64,000 nt of DNA from NCBI GenBank assembly GCA_036785705.1, contig JAWUZG010000173.1, forward strand, positions 4,449,001-4,513,000. The letters are read 5' to 3'. The stretch comes from Acanthornis magna (lineage: Eukaryota > Chordata > Aves > Passeriformes > Acanthizidae). Below are positions 23,561 through 34,678 of the stretch, piece after piece (the stretch's first letter is position 1; each line of letters starts with the position of its first letter). Position numbers and translations under genes: made by a program. The notes below the pieces were generated by a model. It had not been told where the DNA came from, did no database searches, and was given only the letters and a program-made list of their open reading frames with translations.

Positions 23561-25929
23561 AGTTGTTTAAATCCAAAGAAGCTGTTTCACAATCAATAAC
23601 ACATTGAACAAGCAGGGAAATGCCTGAAGTGGAATGAAGACAGATATTTGGTAAATCCTCAGTGATGAAGTTGACAGGCTTTCAGTCACAGATTTCAGTT
23701 GGGCCAGAAGATGGTCATGCATTATATGACTTATATTAAACCAATGTTGGTTTCAGGAACACCTACGTTGTTTGTCAGTATATGAAGAAACTTCTGACCA
23801 TAGGGTGGATGCAAGAAGGAGTTTGGTTTCAAATACTTTGGCTGTCATAGATTCCAGGAAGTCTCTTTTGCCACAGATAAATAACTTAAGGAGCAGTGGA
23901 GTCCACAAGGTAGTTCTGGGAAAGAATAACCTGCATTAATTTCTGAGCTCAGATTTCTGTAAGGGAAAGCCCTGAATCCCAAATTTCAGAAAGGAAGAAA
24001 TGGCCAAAGTGAAGAGAGAACATCTTTCTTCTGTATCAGAATTTACTAAGATCTGAGGTGTTCCCAATTGAATTTGGTGAATCTATGTATTTTGAAAAAA
24101 ACCCAAAAACTTACAAGAAAGTGATATTGTTTTAAACCCCAGATGAAACAACAGGACTAGTATAACTTCCTCCATTTCTGCTACTACCTTATTCAGACTC
24201 AGGGAGTAAATGTGTCCCTAAGGAGAGTTTCACCTGGGTGGGTTAATTACACTGCCCACTATGTGCCGATGATACTCATCTCTTTTTGAAACTACTTTCC
24301 CTCCTGGGTGGGCCGTCAGGTCTTTGACACTTAGATTTGGATGTGGAAACCATAAAGACTAATGAGTCATGCAGGCTGGAGCTCAAGTCTGTTATTCCTC
24401 TTGAATAGCTCTTGGGCATTTTGTTTTCATTGCAGGTGAACTTAAGCAACAAGCATGTTTTTATTTGTCTAGCAAGGAAAATGCATCTGCTAAAGATGTG
24501 TGCATCTTTTTTAAGTGTGTCAATTTATATGCAAAACAGATTTAGCACTTGTGCCCATGGACAGCTGCCAATGCAACTCTGAGCATCTGAGGTCCAGACA
24601 GTTAGACCCTAGATTCTTGTTTCTTCTTCATTCTCACTTTCTCCCCATCCCTTCTGAACCAATTTGGGAAAATAATGTTCCCAGTTTTGCCCAGCAAAAT
24701 TTGAAAATCTTCCCATGCAGATGGTTTTATAGACGTCTGCATAGAAATGAGTTGAGGCATCTCAGAACAGCCATAGTCTATCATAAAGAGCAGTGGAAGA
24801 TAACCAAGATTTTGCATAATGCAGCTCACTTGGCATTCTTAGTGAAAAAGGAGCCAAGTCTTGTCTCAGTATTGAGAAATTCCCTCTATTAATGTGATAA
24901 AGATTGCTCCCTTTGGGTCAAGGTAGTGGAACATTAAGTGGGAAAGAGTAAAACCTACCTTCTGCCCACCTAAATTTAACTTGTCCTACAAATGATAAGA
25001 ACATTTCATTCTTCTGTGTTCTCACTTTTTTTCTCCTTTCTTCTTGAACACTGAATTTATCATTTAAATGTTAAAAAGAGAAACCAGATGTTATAGTTAT
25101 TAACTTTTGGAATCAACTATAATCTTCCTATTAAATCCTTCCATCCAGGTACAGGCAATTATTTGCTTGATCTAAAGGTGCAGAAAATGTAGACACACAG
25201 GGTTTCAGAAAGTCCAGTTTAATAAGACAGGTGGGTAACTAATAATGTGGAAAATTACCTGCAGATTGAGGATATTGGGAATGACTAATGGCCAAAACTA
25301 AGCGAGTAAATTAGTTGCAAAATGATACCATTTGCAGGAGTTGTGTGAGTAGGGGACTGGATGGCACAGTGGCATGTGGCAGTGATCTGTGCTTGAATAT
25401 GGCCCAAATTCAGGAAAACATGCCACCAACTTATGGCTTTTTCTTTTTATTTTCTTCTCTTTATTATATTATGCTTTAAATTATTATTTTTCCATGTGCT
25501 CTGCGCAATTTATGTAAGGTTTAACAGCACAGTCAGAGGACACCATTTAGCTTTGCAAAGTTTAACAACAAAGTTGTCATCAAGGTCAAATGCATTGAAA
25601 CTGAGACATCAGTTTGCTTTACAAGCCAGAGTTCAGATAAGCAAAACACTCGGTTCATTGGGAAAGATTCTGAAATGATGAGAAGGGAGGATTTCAAAGA
25701 GGTTTTTTTCCTCCTAATTTAAGGTGTTCCATAAGTTTCTAATTCCAAAAGGCACTCAGATGTTGGTTTCAATGGGACCATTTATGCATTTGGAATTAGC
25801 TACATGCTGAAGTATTTGGGGGCTTAATTAGCTACCCCAAAACACAGGATTTGACATTCTGTTCATGGGCAATGTTTTGCGAATAAATTGCAGACCAGGT
25901 TATCTTCTCCAAAACCTAAGTACTCTTAA

Positions 25930-26020
25930 GCGAGAGAATGAGCAACATGCTTAAGATCCCAAAGGAAGGTAGCCCAGAAGTGAGAACTGAATTTGCATAT
26001 CTGTCTATCTGATCTTAGAT
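25930..26020 (-). mobile_element. Possible MIR-like SINE fragment
   Basis: CAACATGCTTAAGATCCCAA, then AGCCCAGAAGTGAGAACTGA, then TCTGTCTATCTGATC keeps the order of antisense MIR ('AACTTGCCCAAGGTCACA', 'AGTGGCAGAGCTGGGATT', 'GTCTGACTCC'). It is strongly diverged, with three blocks in order. Confidence 0.4.
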
Positions 26021-27275
26021 TTGCCCACCTGCCTGAGGTACAGATTACAGATTGTTTCTGATGGGGTTATTAACATGATGAATGATTTTATTGTACCAGT
26101 TGTGACAGTACTTATTCTCAGAGAGTGTTTTTAAACAAAATATAGTGAACTAATAATGACTGTATTAGCTTTTTCCACTTTGACGATCCCATGTTATCTT
26201 TATTGACAGCCAGGGGTACACAGAACATCCTGAAAACTACATGGAATTGAAAGCATTAAAACATGTTTAAATTCCCCAAATATCTTTTTTTTCTTTTTTT
26301 TTTATGCTTTGCAAGTGGAGCCAGGATGAGTTTCTAATGTTCGTAGAATGTTTTGGTGCTATTGCAAAAAAACCCCTGCTTTTATAAAGCTGAAACATGG
26401 AAAAGACTGAAGTGCATATGTATCTTTTAAAAAAACCTACCCTCTGGAAATTGACCATAACAAGAAACATTCACACAAACATTAACTTACACGTATGTTT
26501 GCACTCCTGCGCAGACACATATATCACAGAACAGCAAGGTAGATGTTACTACATGCTACAGCTTTCTAGACAAAGTTATTTTATAAATAATGTTAAGTTA
26601 AAAAAATACAGCTGCTTATCCTTGTTTAGGAGACAATATTCCAATATTAACACCAGTAAGAAAAACAATCGTTTCAGTTATGTCCTTCACCAGCTGAAGA
26701 TGTGTTCCAGGTATTTCTCTCCTTCTCCCATTGCTGAAAAACACTTCTCCACCCTGATTTTCGCCCTGTCCTCCTCATGTGGCTTCTCCCTAAGAAGCCA
26801 CTATAGGTTAGCAGAGATCCACTCCTTAAACTGGTAAATATTTAAATACATCTTACATGATTTCTCCAGGGCCTAAACTGTATTCTGTGAAGCCTTACTG
26901 TTAGATTTGAGAGAGTGAGATAATTTCTCAGGAACTCTCATAGTAAGGGCCATGTACAATAACACTAAAATACAATTCTCAGGGGCTGAACTTCTTATCT
27001 GTCTTTGGGTGGTGATTGTCTCTATGTTCTTACCTCTCTCTCTAATCCTCTGCATTTCTTTTTATCACAAAAGGTCACTGAGACTGACTCCTTCCTCGCT
27101 GTAAGACTATTTTCCTACAGAACATTTGTGATTTTTTATATATATACACAGATGTTTTAAGAAATGTGGGCAACTTGATTCCATAACTAGTGATAAGGGA
27201 AGTAAAATCCTATTCCTTTCAGCTTTTCAGGACCCAAAAAGTTGATTTAAGTGTTTTGGCAAAGTGACATTTATT

Positions 27276-27339
27276 AAAAAAAAAAAAAAAAAGGAAAAAA
27301 AAAGAGGAAAAAAAAAAAGAAAACAACAACCACAAAAAT
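27276..27339. repeat. A-rich low-complexity tract
   Basis: Nearly pure A with scattered G and C, ending in AACAACAACCAC. A similar tract lies at 27711-27815. Either could be an old retroposed tail; no parent sequence is recognisable upstream. Confidence 0.85.
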
Positions 27340-27710
27340 ACCCACATATACAGAGACCATGACAAGTTTTAAAAGCTCACAGAGAGATTTATTAATTACA
27401 TTGAGGTCTGACCTTCCGGTGAATAGCACCTATAAAACACAGAAACATAACTCTACTGTACCTATAAAAATATGGCCTTCATGTTTAGAACCTGTAAATA
27501 CACTGGGGTTCACAATTATTGGCACAAAATTAGTCAGATTTCCAAAGCAAGGCTTTCCACTGAAGTGAATTGTAATTGGTCTAGTGAATACAGATGGACT
27601 GTAATAATTCAAACTGGCATAGTCTCATCATTATATGTGGTACCACAGGTCACATCCATATGGCCTATTCATTTTTCTTGAACAAATTATATATATTAAA
27701 ATATATATTA

Positions 27711-27815
27711 AAAAAACCCAAACAAAACAAAAAAACCCAACCAACCAACCAACGAAAAAAAAACCAACTAAAAACACCACGACCAAAAAAAAAAAAAAAA
27801 ACCGCAGAAAGAAAA
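27711..27815. repeat. A-rich tract with (CCAA)n core
   Basis: Mostly A with C at regular intervals, including a short AACC tetramer run (CCAACCAACCAACC) near 27738, and an A-run ending near 27800. It is a simple repeat by composition. Confidence 0.85.
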
Positions 27816-29873
27816 AGGTACTTTAGTTGTTAATACAATCAGAGCAACCAGCCTACGTTCCACTGTCCAACACAGATAACCTGACTAAGACTGCTAAAAC
27901 TGCAAAGAAATTGATATGGGGTCAGAGGTACTCAAACATTTGGGATTCAGAGCAGTCAAAATTGGACTAGCAGTCTAATGAGCTGCCTGCAGCTGCTAAA
28001 AATCTTGCTGTAATTTCACAAAGGATTTGTAAATATTGTGGTTTTGGTTGTCTTGGTTGTAGGGGTTTCCATCCTGTATGTGTTTGGATGCACATCATGA
28101 CCATGAAACCAGACAGGAAACTTTCATCTTCAACCAGTGGATCATGATCCAGTCTCCATCTGAGCATTCCTAAGTCCAGAATTGTCCTACTGTGGATGGG
28201 CTTCACTCTCTAGGACAGTGCCACAGCTGCGGTGTAGAGACAAAATAGAAATGGCCCTTCTCCACTTCAAGGACATAAAACAAGGACTAAGGCACTTGTA
28301 TTATGTACATTTTATGGAAGCCATTGCTTCTATCCCCTCACCTCCCATAACCTTTCTTGACATCAGCAAAAATTATTAGTTTTGCTCTTCAGTGTCATGC
28401 CTCTTGGTTACCTCTAATTGAAATGGAGGTGTTCTGAGCAGCAAAATCGGTTACAAATCTATTCAAGTGCCCCTTTTGTATAATTTATCATGGGATTCAG
28501 AGCTTCTGAGCTTGGATCATTTAGTTCTCAGGAGTCTTTAATACCTGATCATGATTTCTGGTGGGACAGTACTTGGTATAGTTGGTAGAATATGAAGATA
28601 ACTGAAAATTTATTTACTGTATCAAATGCTGATGTTGCCACAAGAGTGGTTTGAGATGAGGATTACCTTTCACAGCAAATTAATTGCAAGGAACCACTTA
28701 ATTTGAAGGAACCATAGACAAGAAAGAAAGAAGGAAAAAAAAAAGTAAGACCCTGTAGGTATTGAATAAAAAGAAGCTTGAGCTTTCCTGTTTAAATGAA
28801 TTCTTTCATCATGAACAAGGAAAAAGATGCTTTAATAAGAAATAAACTTATTAAAGTCTTTTGATCAGGATGGAGAATGTCACAGGGAAATTTACCTTTG
28901 TGAGAGCTTACCCTACTGTTCAGGCAATCATCCTTTTTGCTTCTTTTGGAAAAGGCATGTAACTACAGGTCAGTCATTTTCACCCTGTGGTCAGTGTGGA
29001 TACTCTTTGAAGCCAGTAGAAGTAGTCATGGTAGAATTTTGCCTTTTTTAGCCAGATCTCTCTATGAAGAATGTATTTTTTCCAGCTTCTGTGCCATTAT
29101 TTCTCAGCGTTTTTTCCAGTTACTATTATCAGAGACAATTTTTCCTGAGGACTGGAAACTCCAAGGTGAATTAAAAAGTCTATTTCTGTCTTAGTCCTTT
29201 TTAAAGAAACTTGGCATAATACCACTTTTGACATGAATTCTCTGTGTAGGTTTGATCAGGTAACTTAGGTGCTTTCCTTGCTGATCACGTGGTGCTTTCA
29301 GCAGCCTCTGGCCATATCTGCATATCTTAAAAGATCTGGGCCTTTAGGCTTTACTGACTCGTAGAAATTAAGGTATTAAATCCTATTGCTGCCATCAAGG
29401 ACATGGTAGTATATTTAAAAATATAGAGTGGGTTTCAGATAAGTGTATATCACTGTGATAAAAGAAAGCCCAGATCTGCAAATGAAAGTATCAAGTACAG
29501 TATTGTATGGCTGTTTTTCTTCCAGCATTGCCTGTGCATAAGAAAGTAATGGCTATGCCACTGTTTAACAGAGAAGAGAATAATTCAGCAAGCTGAAGAA
29601 ATATTGGTGTTCATCTGCATAAAAACTATGAGAGTTGCTGTTACATTTTGGATGGGTCATCTTGTAGGCCTGGAAGAAATGTTGATTCCCCATGCATTTG
29701 AAACTGTGTCAGTAATTCTTCACTTCTGCTGAACTTTCATGTTCAGAATAACTCCAGTTTGAACATTTCATCCAGGTTATGGCCCTCAGAGGTACAGGTC
29801 TTTCACACTGAAGCCCTTGGGGGAAACAAAAAAATGAACAAAACATTGAGGAGAATTTGCTGTTGCAAATCGG

Positions 29874-30460
29874 AATCATAGAATGGTTTGGGTTGCAAGA
29901 GACCCTCAAAGACAGTCATAGGCCAGCCCCACTGCCATGGACAGGGGCATCTTTCACCAGATCAGGTTGTTCAAAGTTCCACCCTCCTGACTATGAAACT
30001 GCCCAGTGACAAGCCATCCGTGATTTCTATGGCTAGCCTCTTCCAGGGCTTCACCATCCTCATCATCATCCTCGCACACAGTTTCTATCCTTTGCAGTTT
30101 AAAATTTTTGTCCATAGTCCTGTCACTATAAGAATAGACAAAAATCTCTCTCTAACTTTCTTGTAAGTCCCCTCTAGGTACTGGAAGGGGCTGTAAGATC
30201 TCCCCAGAACCTTCTCCAGGTGGAACAGCACCAGCTCCCTCAGATTGTCTCCAGAGCAGAGGTTCTCCAGCCATCTCAGCATCTTTGTGGCAGCGTCTGG
30301 ACTCATTCCAACAGGTCCACACCTTTCTTGTGCTGGGGGCCTCAAAGCTGTGCCCAGTATGCCAGCTGGGGTGTCACAAGAGTGCAGAGGAGAGGGAGAA
30401 TGCTCTCCTTTGGCCACGGGGCTGCAAGTGCAGAGTGCCAGCTCATGACCCCTTTCACTA
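29874..30460 (-). mobile_element. CR1 LINE fragment, 3' end
   Basis: AATCATAGAATGGTTTGGGT at the left edge is the reverse complement of the CR1 3' terminus. The expected antisense blocks follow in order: CTTCCAGGGCTTCACCATCC, CTGGAAGGGGCTGTAAGATC, CTCATTCCAACAGGTCCACA and GGGCTGCAAGTGCAGAGTGC. It is about 590 bp and 5'-truncated, and it resembles the copy at 19432-20517. Its minus-strand frames are broken remnants of the ORF2 C-terminus, so no active reverse transcriptase is encoded. Confidence 0.95.
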
Positions 30461-31373
30461 CCTCACTTGCAAGCATCCATTTCGTTTGCCAATGTACTCA
30501 CTGTATACCAGTAAACATACAAAAAAAATTACTGTCAAATTAAAATAAATTGTCAAAATTTTTGTATACAACTATATGCATTTAATTTATATACATTTAT
30601 ATATTTTTGAAAAAGAAGATATTACTAGTGCTAGTTTATTTCCTCTCATTTCCTCCCTTGTCTTTGTATTTTTATCCTGCTAAAGCACTTTCCCAAGTAA
30701 TGGTTGAGCAACAAACATGGAAAAAAGCAGCACTGCTGATTTTGTTTGTTAACTTAACTGTCTTTTTGAATTCACAGTGTGTAGGCACAGTGTTTTCCAT
30801 AAAGCATTACAGTGTGAAAGGGCAGAGGGGGGGAAAGCAGACAGACATCACCCAGAGAGAAGTGATATTGAGAATAACTGGGAAAAAGACATCTTCTTCA
30901 TGTTAAGATTCACTAAGTAATTCCAGGGGAAAAAAAAAGTAAATATTTGCTGCAAGTTTTCTTGGAAGCTGTGGGAGACTAAAACTATCACTTCTTACAG
31001 CTTCAATATTTCTTTCTTTCTTTTTTAAATTTGTTTTTATAACCATAATTTAAAAAAATAAAAACACCAACATGGTATTCCTCAAAGCTGAGACTGCAGC
31101 CAAGTTTAAATTCAAATATAAGCTGACTAGGAGAAGAAAAAAACATGCACCAGTCTCTGAGGGAAGCAAACACTTTCTCCTTCATATTTTGAGTAGCAAA
31201 TATAGGACCAGATGTGGAAATGGAGAGAACACTCAGGAACTCAGGTTGCATCAGAAACTGGATAAGGATGTTGGACTCAATCACGAGAGAAACAAGTACT
31301 TCTTGCTTAATGGATTACTTTATGCTAATCCACCCTAAAAACTCACCTCAACCATGGTTCAAACATCTCTTGT
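30461..31373. other. Unassigned AT-rich DNA between two CR1 copies
   Basis: No gene or repeat recognised. It includes a TA-rich patch near 30560-30605 and an A-run near 30930. Short open frames overlap on both strands. Confidence 0.5.
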
Positions 31374-31533
31374 CATAGAATCATACAAACATAGAATCAT
31401 TAAGGCTGGAAAAGACCTTTAAAATCATTAAGTCCAACCATTAACTTGTCTCTGCCAAGCCCACCACTGACCCATGTCCTTGACTACCAAATCTGCACGC
31501 TTTTTTAGCCTTTCCAGGAATTTGATGACACCC
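31374..31533 (-). mobile_element. CR1 LINE 3' fragment (left half of second outward-pointing pair)
   Basis: CATAGAATCATACAAACATAGAATCATTAAGG carries two antisense terminal octamers. AAGACCTTTAAAATCATTAA, AGCCCACCACTGACCCATGT and TTTCCAGGAATTTGATGAC follow in CR1 order. It is a - strand copy of about 160 bp, 5'-truncated. Two octamer copies at the end are normal for CR1. Confidence 0.95.
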
Positions 31534-31576
31534 AGAATGTCAGAAGTTTTTTCTGGGGTCAATGGAGATCAGTCAT

Positions 31577-31734
31577 ACTTCCATCCCTGCAACTGTTCAA
31601 GGCCAGGTTGGATGGGATTCTGAGCAACCTAGTCTCCCTGGTCAGTAAGGTGTCCTGCCCATGTCAGGGGGGTGGAACTGCATGTTTGTTAAAGCCCCTT
31701 CCAACTCAAATCATTCTGATTTTAGAATTCTGTG
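31577..31734 (+). mobile_element. CR1 LINE 3' fragment (right half of second outward-pointing pair)
   Basis: CTTCCATCCCTGCAACTGTT, AGGCCAGGTTGGATGGGATT, GTCCTGCCCATGTCAGGGGG and a terminal ATTCTGTG at 31727-31734 give the sense CR1 3' end. It is a + strand copy of about 160 bp, separated from the - strand copy by about 45 bp. Confidence 0.95.
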
Positions 31735-32214
31735 TTGTCCAGTAACTTTTCAAAAAGCAGAAGCAAATATATTGTTCTTTCTTGGCAGATATATGCATAA
31801 CATTTACAGAACTTCTGCAGAGAAGTCCTAACCCTGCAGAAAAAGAAATGCAGTGTAAACGATCTTCCTTTTTCAAAAGATCTTATTATTTTTCATTCCA
31901 TATTTTTTCTTCTGTTGTGCCTGTCCAATATCTAGTGGGTATGAAGAGAGATTATGCACTTTCTGTTTGCATATTTAAAGTATTTGAAGGTTTTTATTGG
32001 GTTCCACATCAGCCTTTTCTTTAGCATAAACTTTGCTCTTTCCTCACTGATCATGCTGCTTAGACATTTGATCATCCTTGTTGCTTTTGAATCCTCAGCA
32101 GGTGCCTCAAGGCAGTTTTATGCCCACTTTGATGCAGTAGAAGTGCAACTTAAAAGGAGCTCAGGCTCTCCCATATATCTTTATATCTTTTAGGATAATA
32201 AATAATAATGATCC

Positions 32215-32300
32215 ATATTCACATTGCACTTTGCATTTGCAAGATACTCTACAAACATTAATTAATTAGTCCTCATGGCTCTCCTGTGTGATAGCAGTAA
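32215..32300 (-). mobile_element. MIR-like SINE fragment
   Basis: GCACTTTGCATTTGCAAGAT, then TCTACAAACATTAATTAATT, then AGTCCTCATGGCTCTCCTGT follows the antisense MIR tail ('GCGCTTTACA...TTAATTAA...CCTCACAACACCCTGTGAGG'). This is the clearest of the ancient SINE-like pieces in the window, and it is strongly diverged. Confidence 0.5.
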
Positions 32301-34302
32301 TAAAGCTTTGCAAGAATATGACACCTTTGAGGTAAGGTTCTTAGATAATTTTAAAAATATTAATGAATATCCAATCTATTTTTATGTTACTGCTCACAGA
32401 ATGCAAAATAGGAGGTAAATAGCCTTGTACACATTTTACATTCATCACAACTGAGATCAGCAGCTTTTTGGACTGGGGACTGATATCAGAGTTGATATCA
32501 ATCTCAGGCTTGTGCAAAACACTATGGAATGTTGGCACATATCCTGAGAGGTTAGTCTGTATATGATTTCTTCTATCCAGTTTACCATATTTTGTCTGGA
32601 AAGGATGACCACTTGCAGGAAGGTTTTCCTCCTACAACACCTGTTCTATAGATGTCAAGCCTGCAGGAGCAATTTGAACCACCCAGACCACCCAGCAGAT
32701 TACCTTAACCAGGTTCACAAAGTCCATAATTTATCAAGCTAGGACAAAATGATGGCAATAGCACACACATACATAACAAGAAAATGACATTAAAATTATT
32801 TTCCATGTCTCTTTAAAAATTAATAGAGACACATATTTGTAGAATATAACTAAAAATTTTAAAAGGAAAGCATAAAACATGAAGAAATTGTATACATCCT
32901 GCAAAAAATCACCAGTCTAGGCTCATAATTTATGAACATTTTCCCACATATTATTTGGATCTGCCAAGGAAACACATGGTTAGGTATATAGGCTTTCTTT
33001 GCATAGGTGGAATCTTCCATGAAAAAAACAAAACAAAACAAAACAACTTAAAAATATCTTCAGCATATAAATACACAAGACATTAATCTTTTGTTTTTGT
33101 TTTCTGCAAGCAAAAATGAAATATTGGAAAAATGAGAAGAAAGCATAGAAAAGCCATGACAATTCTCACAATAAACTCCAGGAAGATAGTTCAGAAGTGC
33201 TACTGAAAATTGCCCCAGAAGTACTGGAATATGTTCAGACACCATAATACAGACAGCACTAGAAGATGTATATGAAATATTTGGGAAGAATATTTATATG
33301 ACTGGGAGACCGTAGCTGATAGGCCAGTACTGTTAAATACTCTCCAAAATAAAAGGAAATTTTATAAATACTTTTATCTCGTTACTTTTTGATACTTACT
33401 CAGAGAAGATTTTAATTTTCCTTTCTTTTGTGTGATTTTATTACTGTTAACTTCTGACTCATTTTTTAGAATAAAGAATTCCTCCTCCAATGTCATGTTT
33501 TATTCTGCAAGTGTGAATATACATAAGTAGCTCCTGGAGAACAAGACCTGCTGGTAAGTGCTCCTTATCTGCAGTAATTTTTGCTGTTCTTCGTTTACCT
33601 TTCAGCAGAACAAACAAAAGATGAAGAGAAAAAGCGAGAGGAATTTAGCAAAGGGAGTAGTCTAGTGGAACTTTTCTGATCTGAATTTGTAAGATATTTT
33701 ATATTTCTTACAGATAATAAAGGAAGGTATTTCTCTAACTCAGGATCAGCTGCAAAAGAAAACAGAAGGAGAAAATGAAAAAAACCAAGCTGAAAGTAAT
33801 TTGCAATTAGTAAACCAACATTTCAAAATAAAATCCTTGCCATTCTTCTTCAGAACTAAGTTACCATTAAACAAGAACAACTCCTGTGGTATTATTTGCC
33901 TGTCATTTCCTGGTAAATCAGTGTCATTAGCATTGATTTTTTAGAGGAGAGATTAAAAGAGGTTTAGTTAGGAGAGTAAGGCAGGAGTATATATTATCCA
34001 AGCCAATGTAGCTCTGGGTCTCAAAGATGACATTTCCCTCTCTGCTTCATTAACTTGCATAGCTTGTTGAGCTTTAGCTGTTTCTAATTAATTCTTTTAC
34101 TGGCTTTTTTGAATGTGTATCATCTCTGGCAAACCATATAAAATGAAGAAATCTCTCTAAGGTTTTACCCTTTTAATTATTATTTTTATTGCTTAAATGA
34201 AGCTCTGGAATTGCAAATGTTGACATTTTATTTGATTCTAGTCATTATAGTTTTCAAGGAGTAAAAAGGGGGAAAAGGCTAAGGAAAGAAGGGGCAGTGC
34301 AG

Positions 34303-34325
34303 ATAAAATAATAAATAAATAAATT
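34303..34325. repeat. (AATA)n microsatellite
   Basis: A short run of about five AATA units. It is a simple repeat with no other features. Confidence 0.85.
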
Positions 34326-34653
34326 AAACAACTAACTGAGAGGGATGCTCAGCAAATGCTGTGGAAAATGGAAAATAAACAGGTTTGTCAAAAGTGACCC
34401 CCATGATGGTTTTGCCCTTTTAAATACTAACAAAGAAAGAAGCATCATTAGAGACAATTCTTTCCTGTCTTGTACACAGGCTGACAAGCAAATGAATGGA
34501 GCTCTGTGCTCGTGCTGTTATTTGTTTTATTTGGGTATCCTTGCTAGCTAGGATGTTGCGTGCACACTAGAGATACACCTTCACACAGAGTCCTTCACAT
34601 TTTTCTTTAAAATAAAGAGCACAAAAACACATGGTAGAACTTGCCTGGCTTGC

Positions 34654-34678
34654 GGGGGGGGGAGGGGGGGAAGGGGGG
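34654..34678 (+). repeat. G-run cluster, possible G-quadruplex
   Basis: Three G-runs of 9, 7 and 6 are separated by A and AA, giving 22 G in 25 bases. The 9-G run can supply two tracts, so the four tracts needed for an intramolecular G-quadruplex are available with very short loops. Folding is inferred from sequence only. Confidence 0.85.

Larger units (their letters stand above)
22968..29873. other. AT-rich non-coding DNA with decayed ancient SINE-like pieces
   Basis: About 7 kb without a recognisable gene. It holds three weak MIR-like fragments (listed separately), A-rich tracts at 27276-27339 and 27711-27815, and short simple repeats. Open frames are under 150 codons, overlap on both strands and resemble no family I know. 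I see no splice-flanked exon. Confidence 0.5.
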
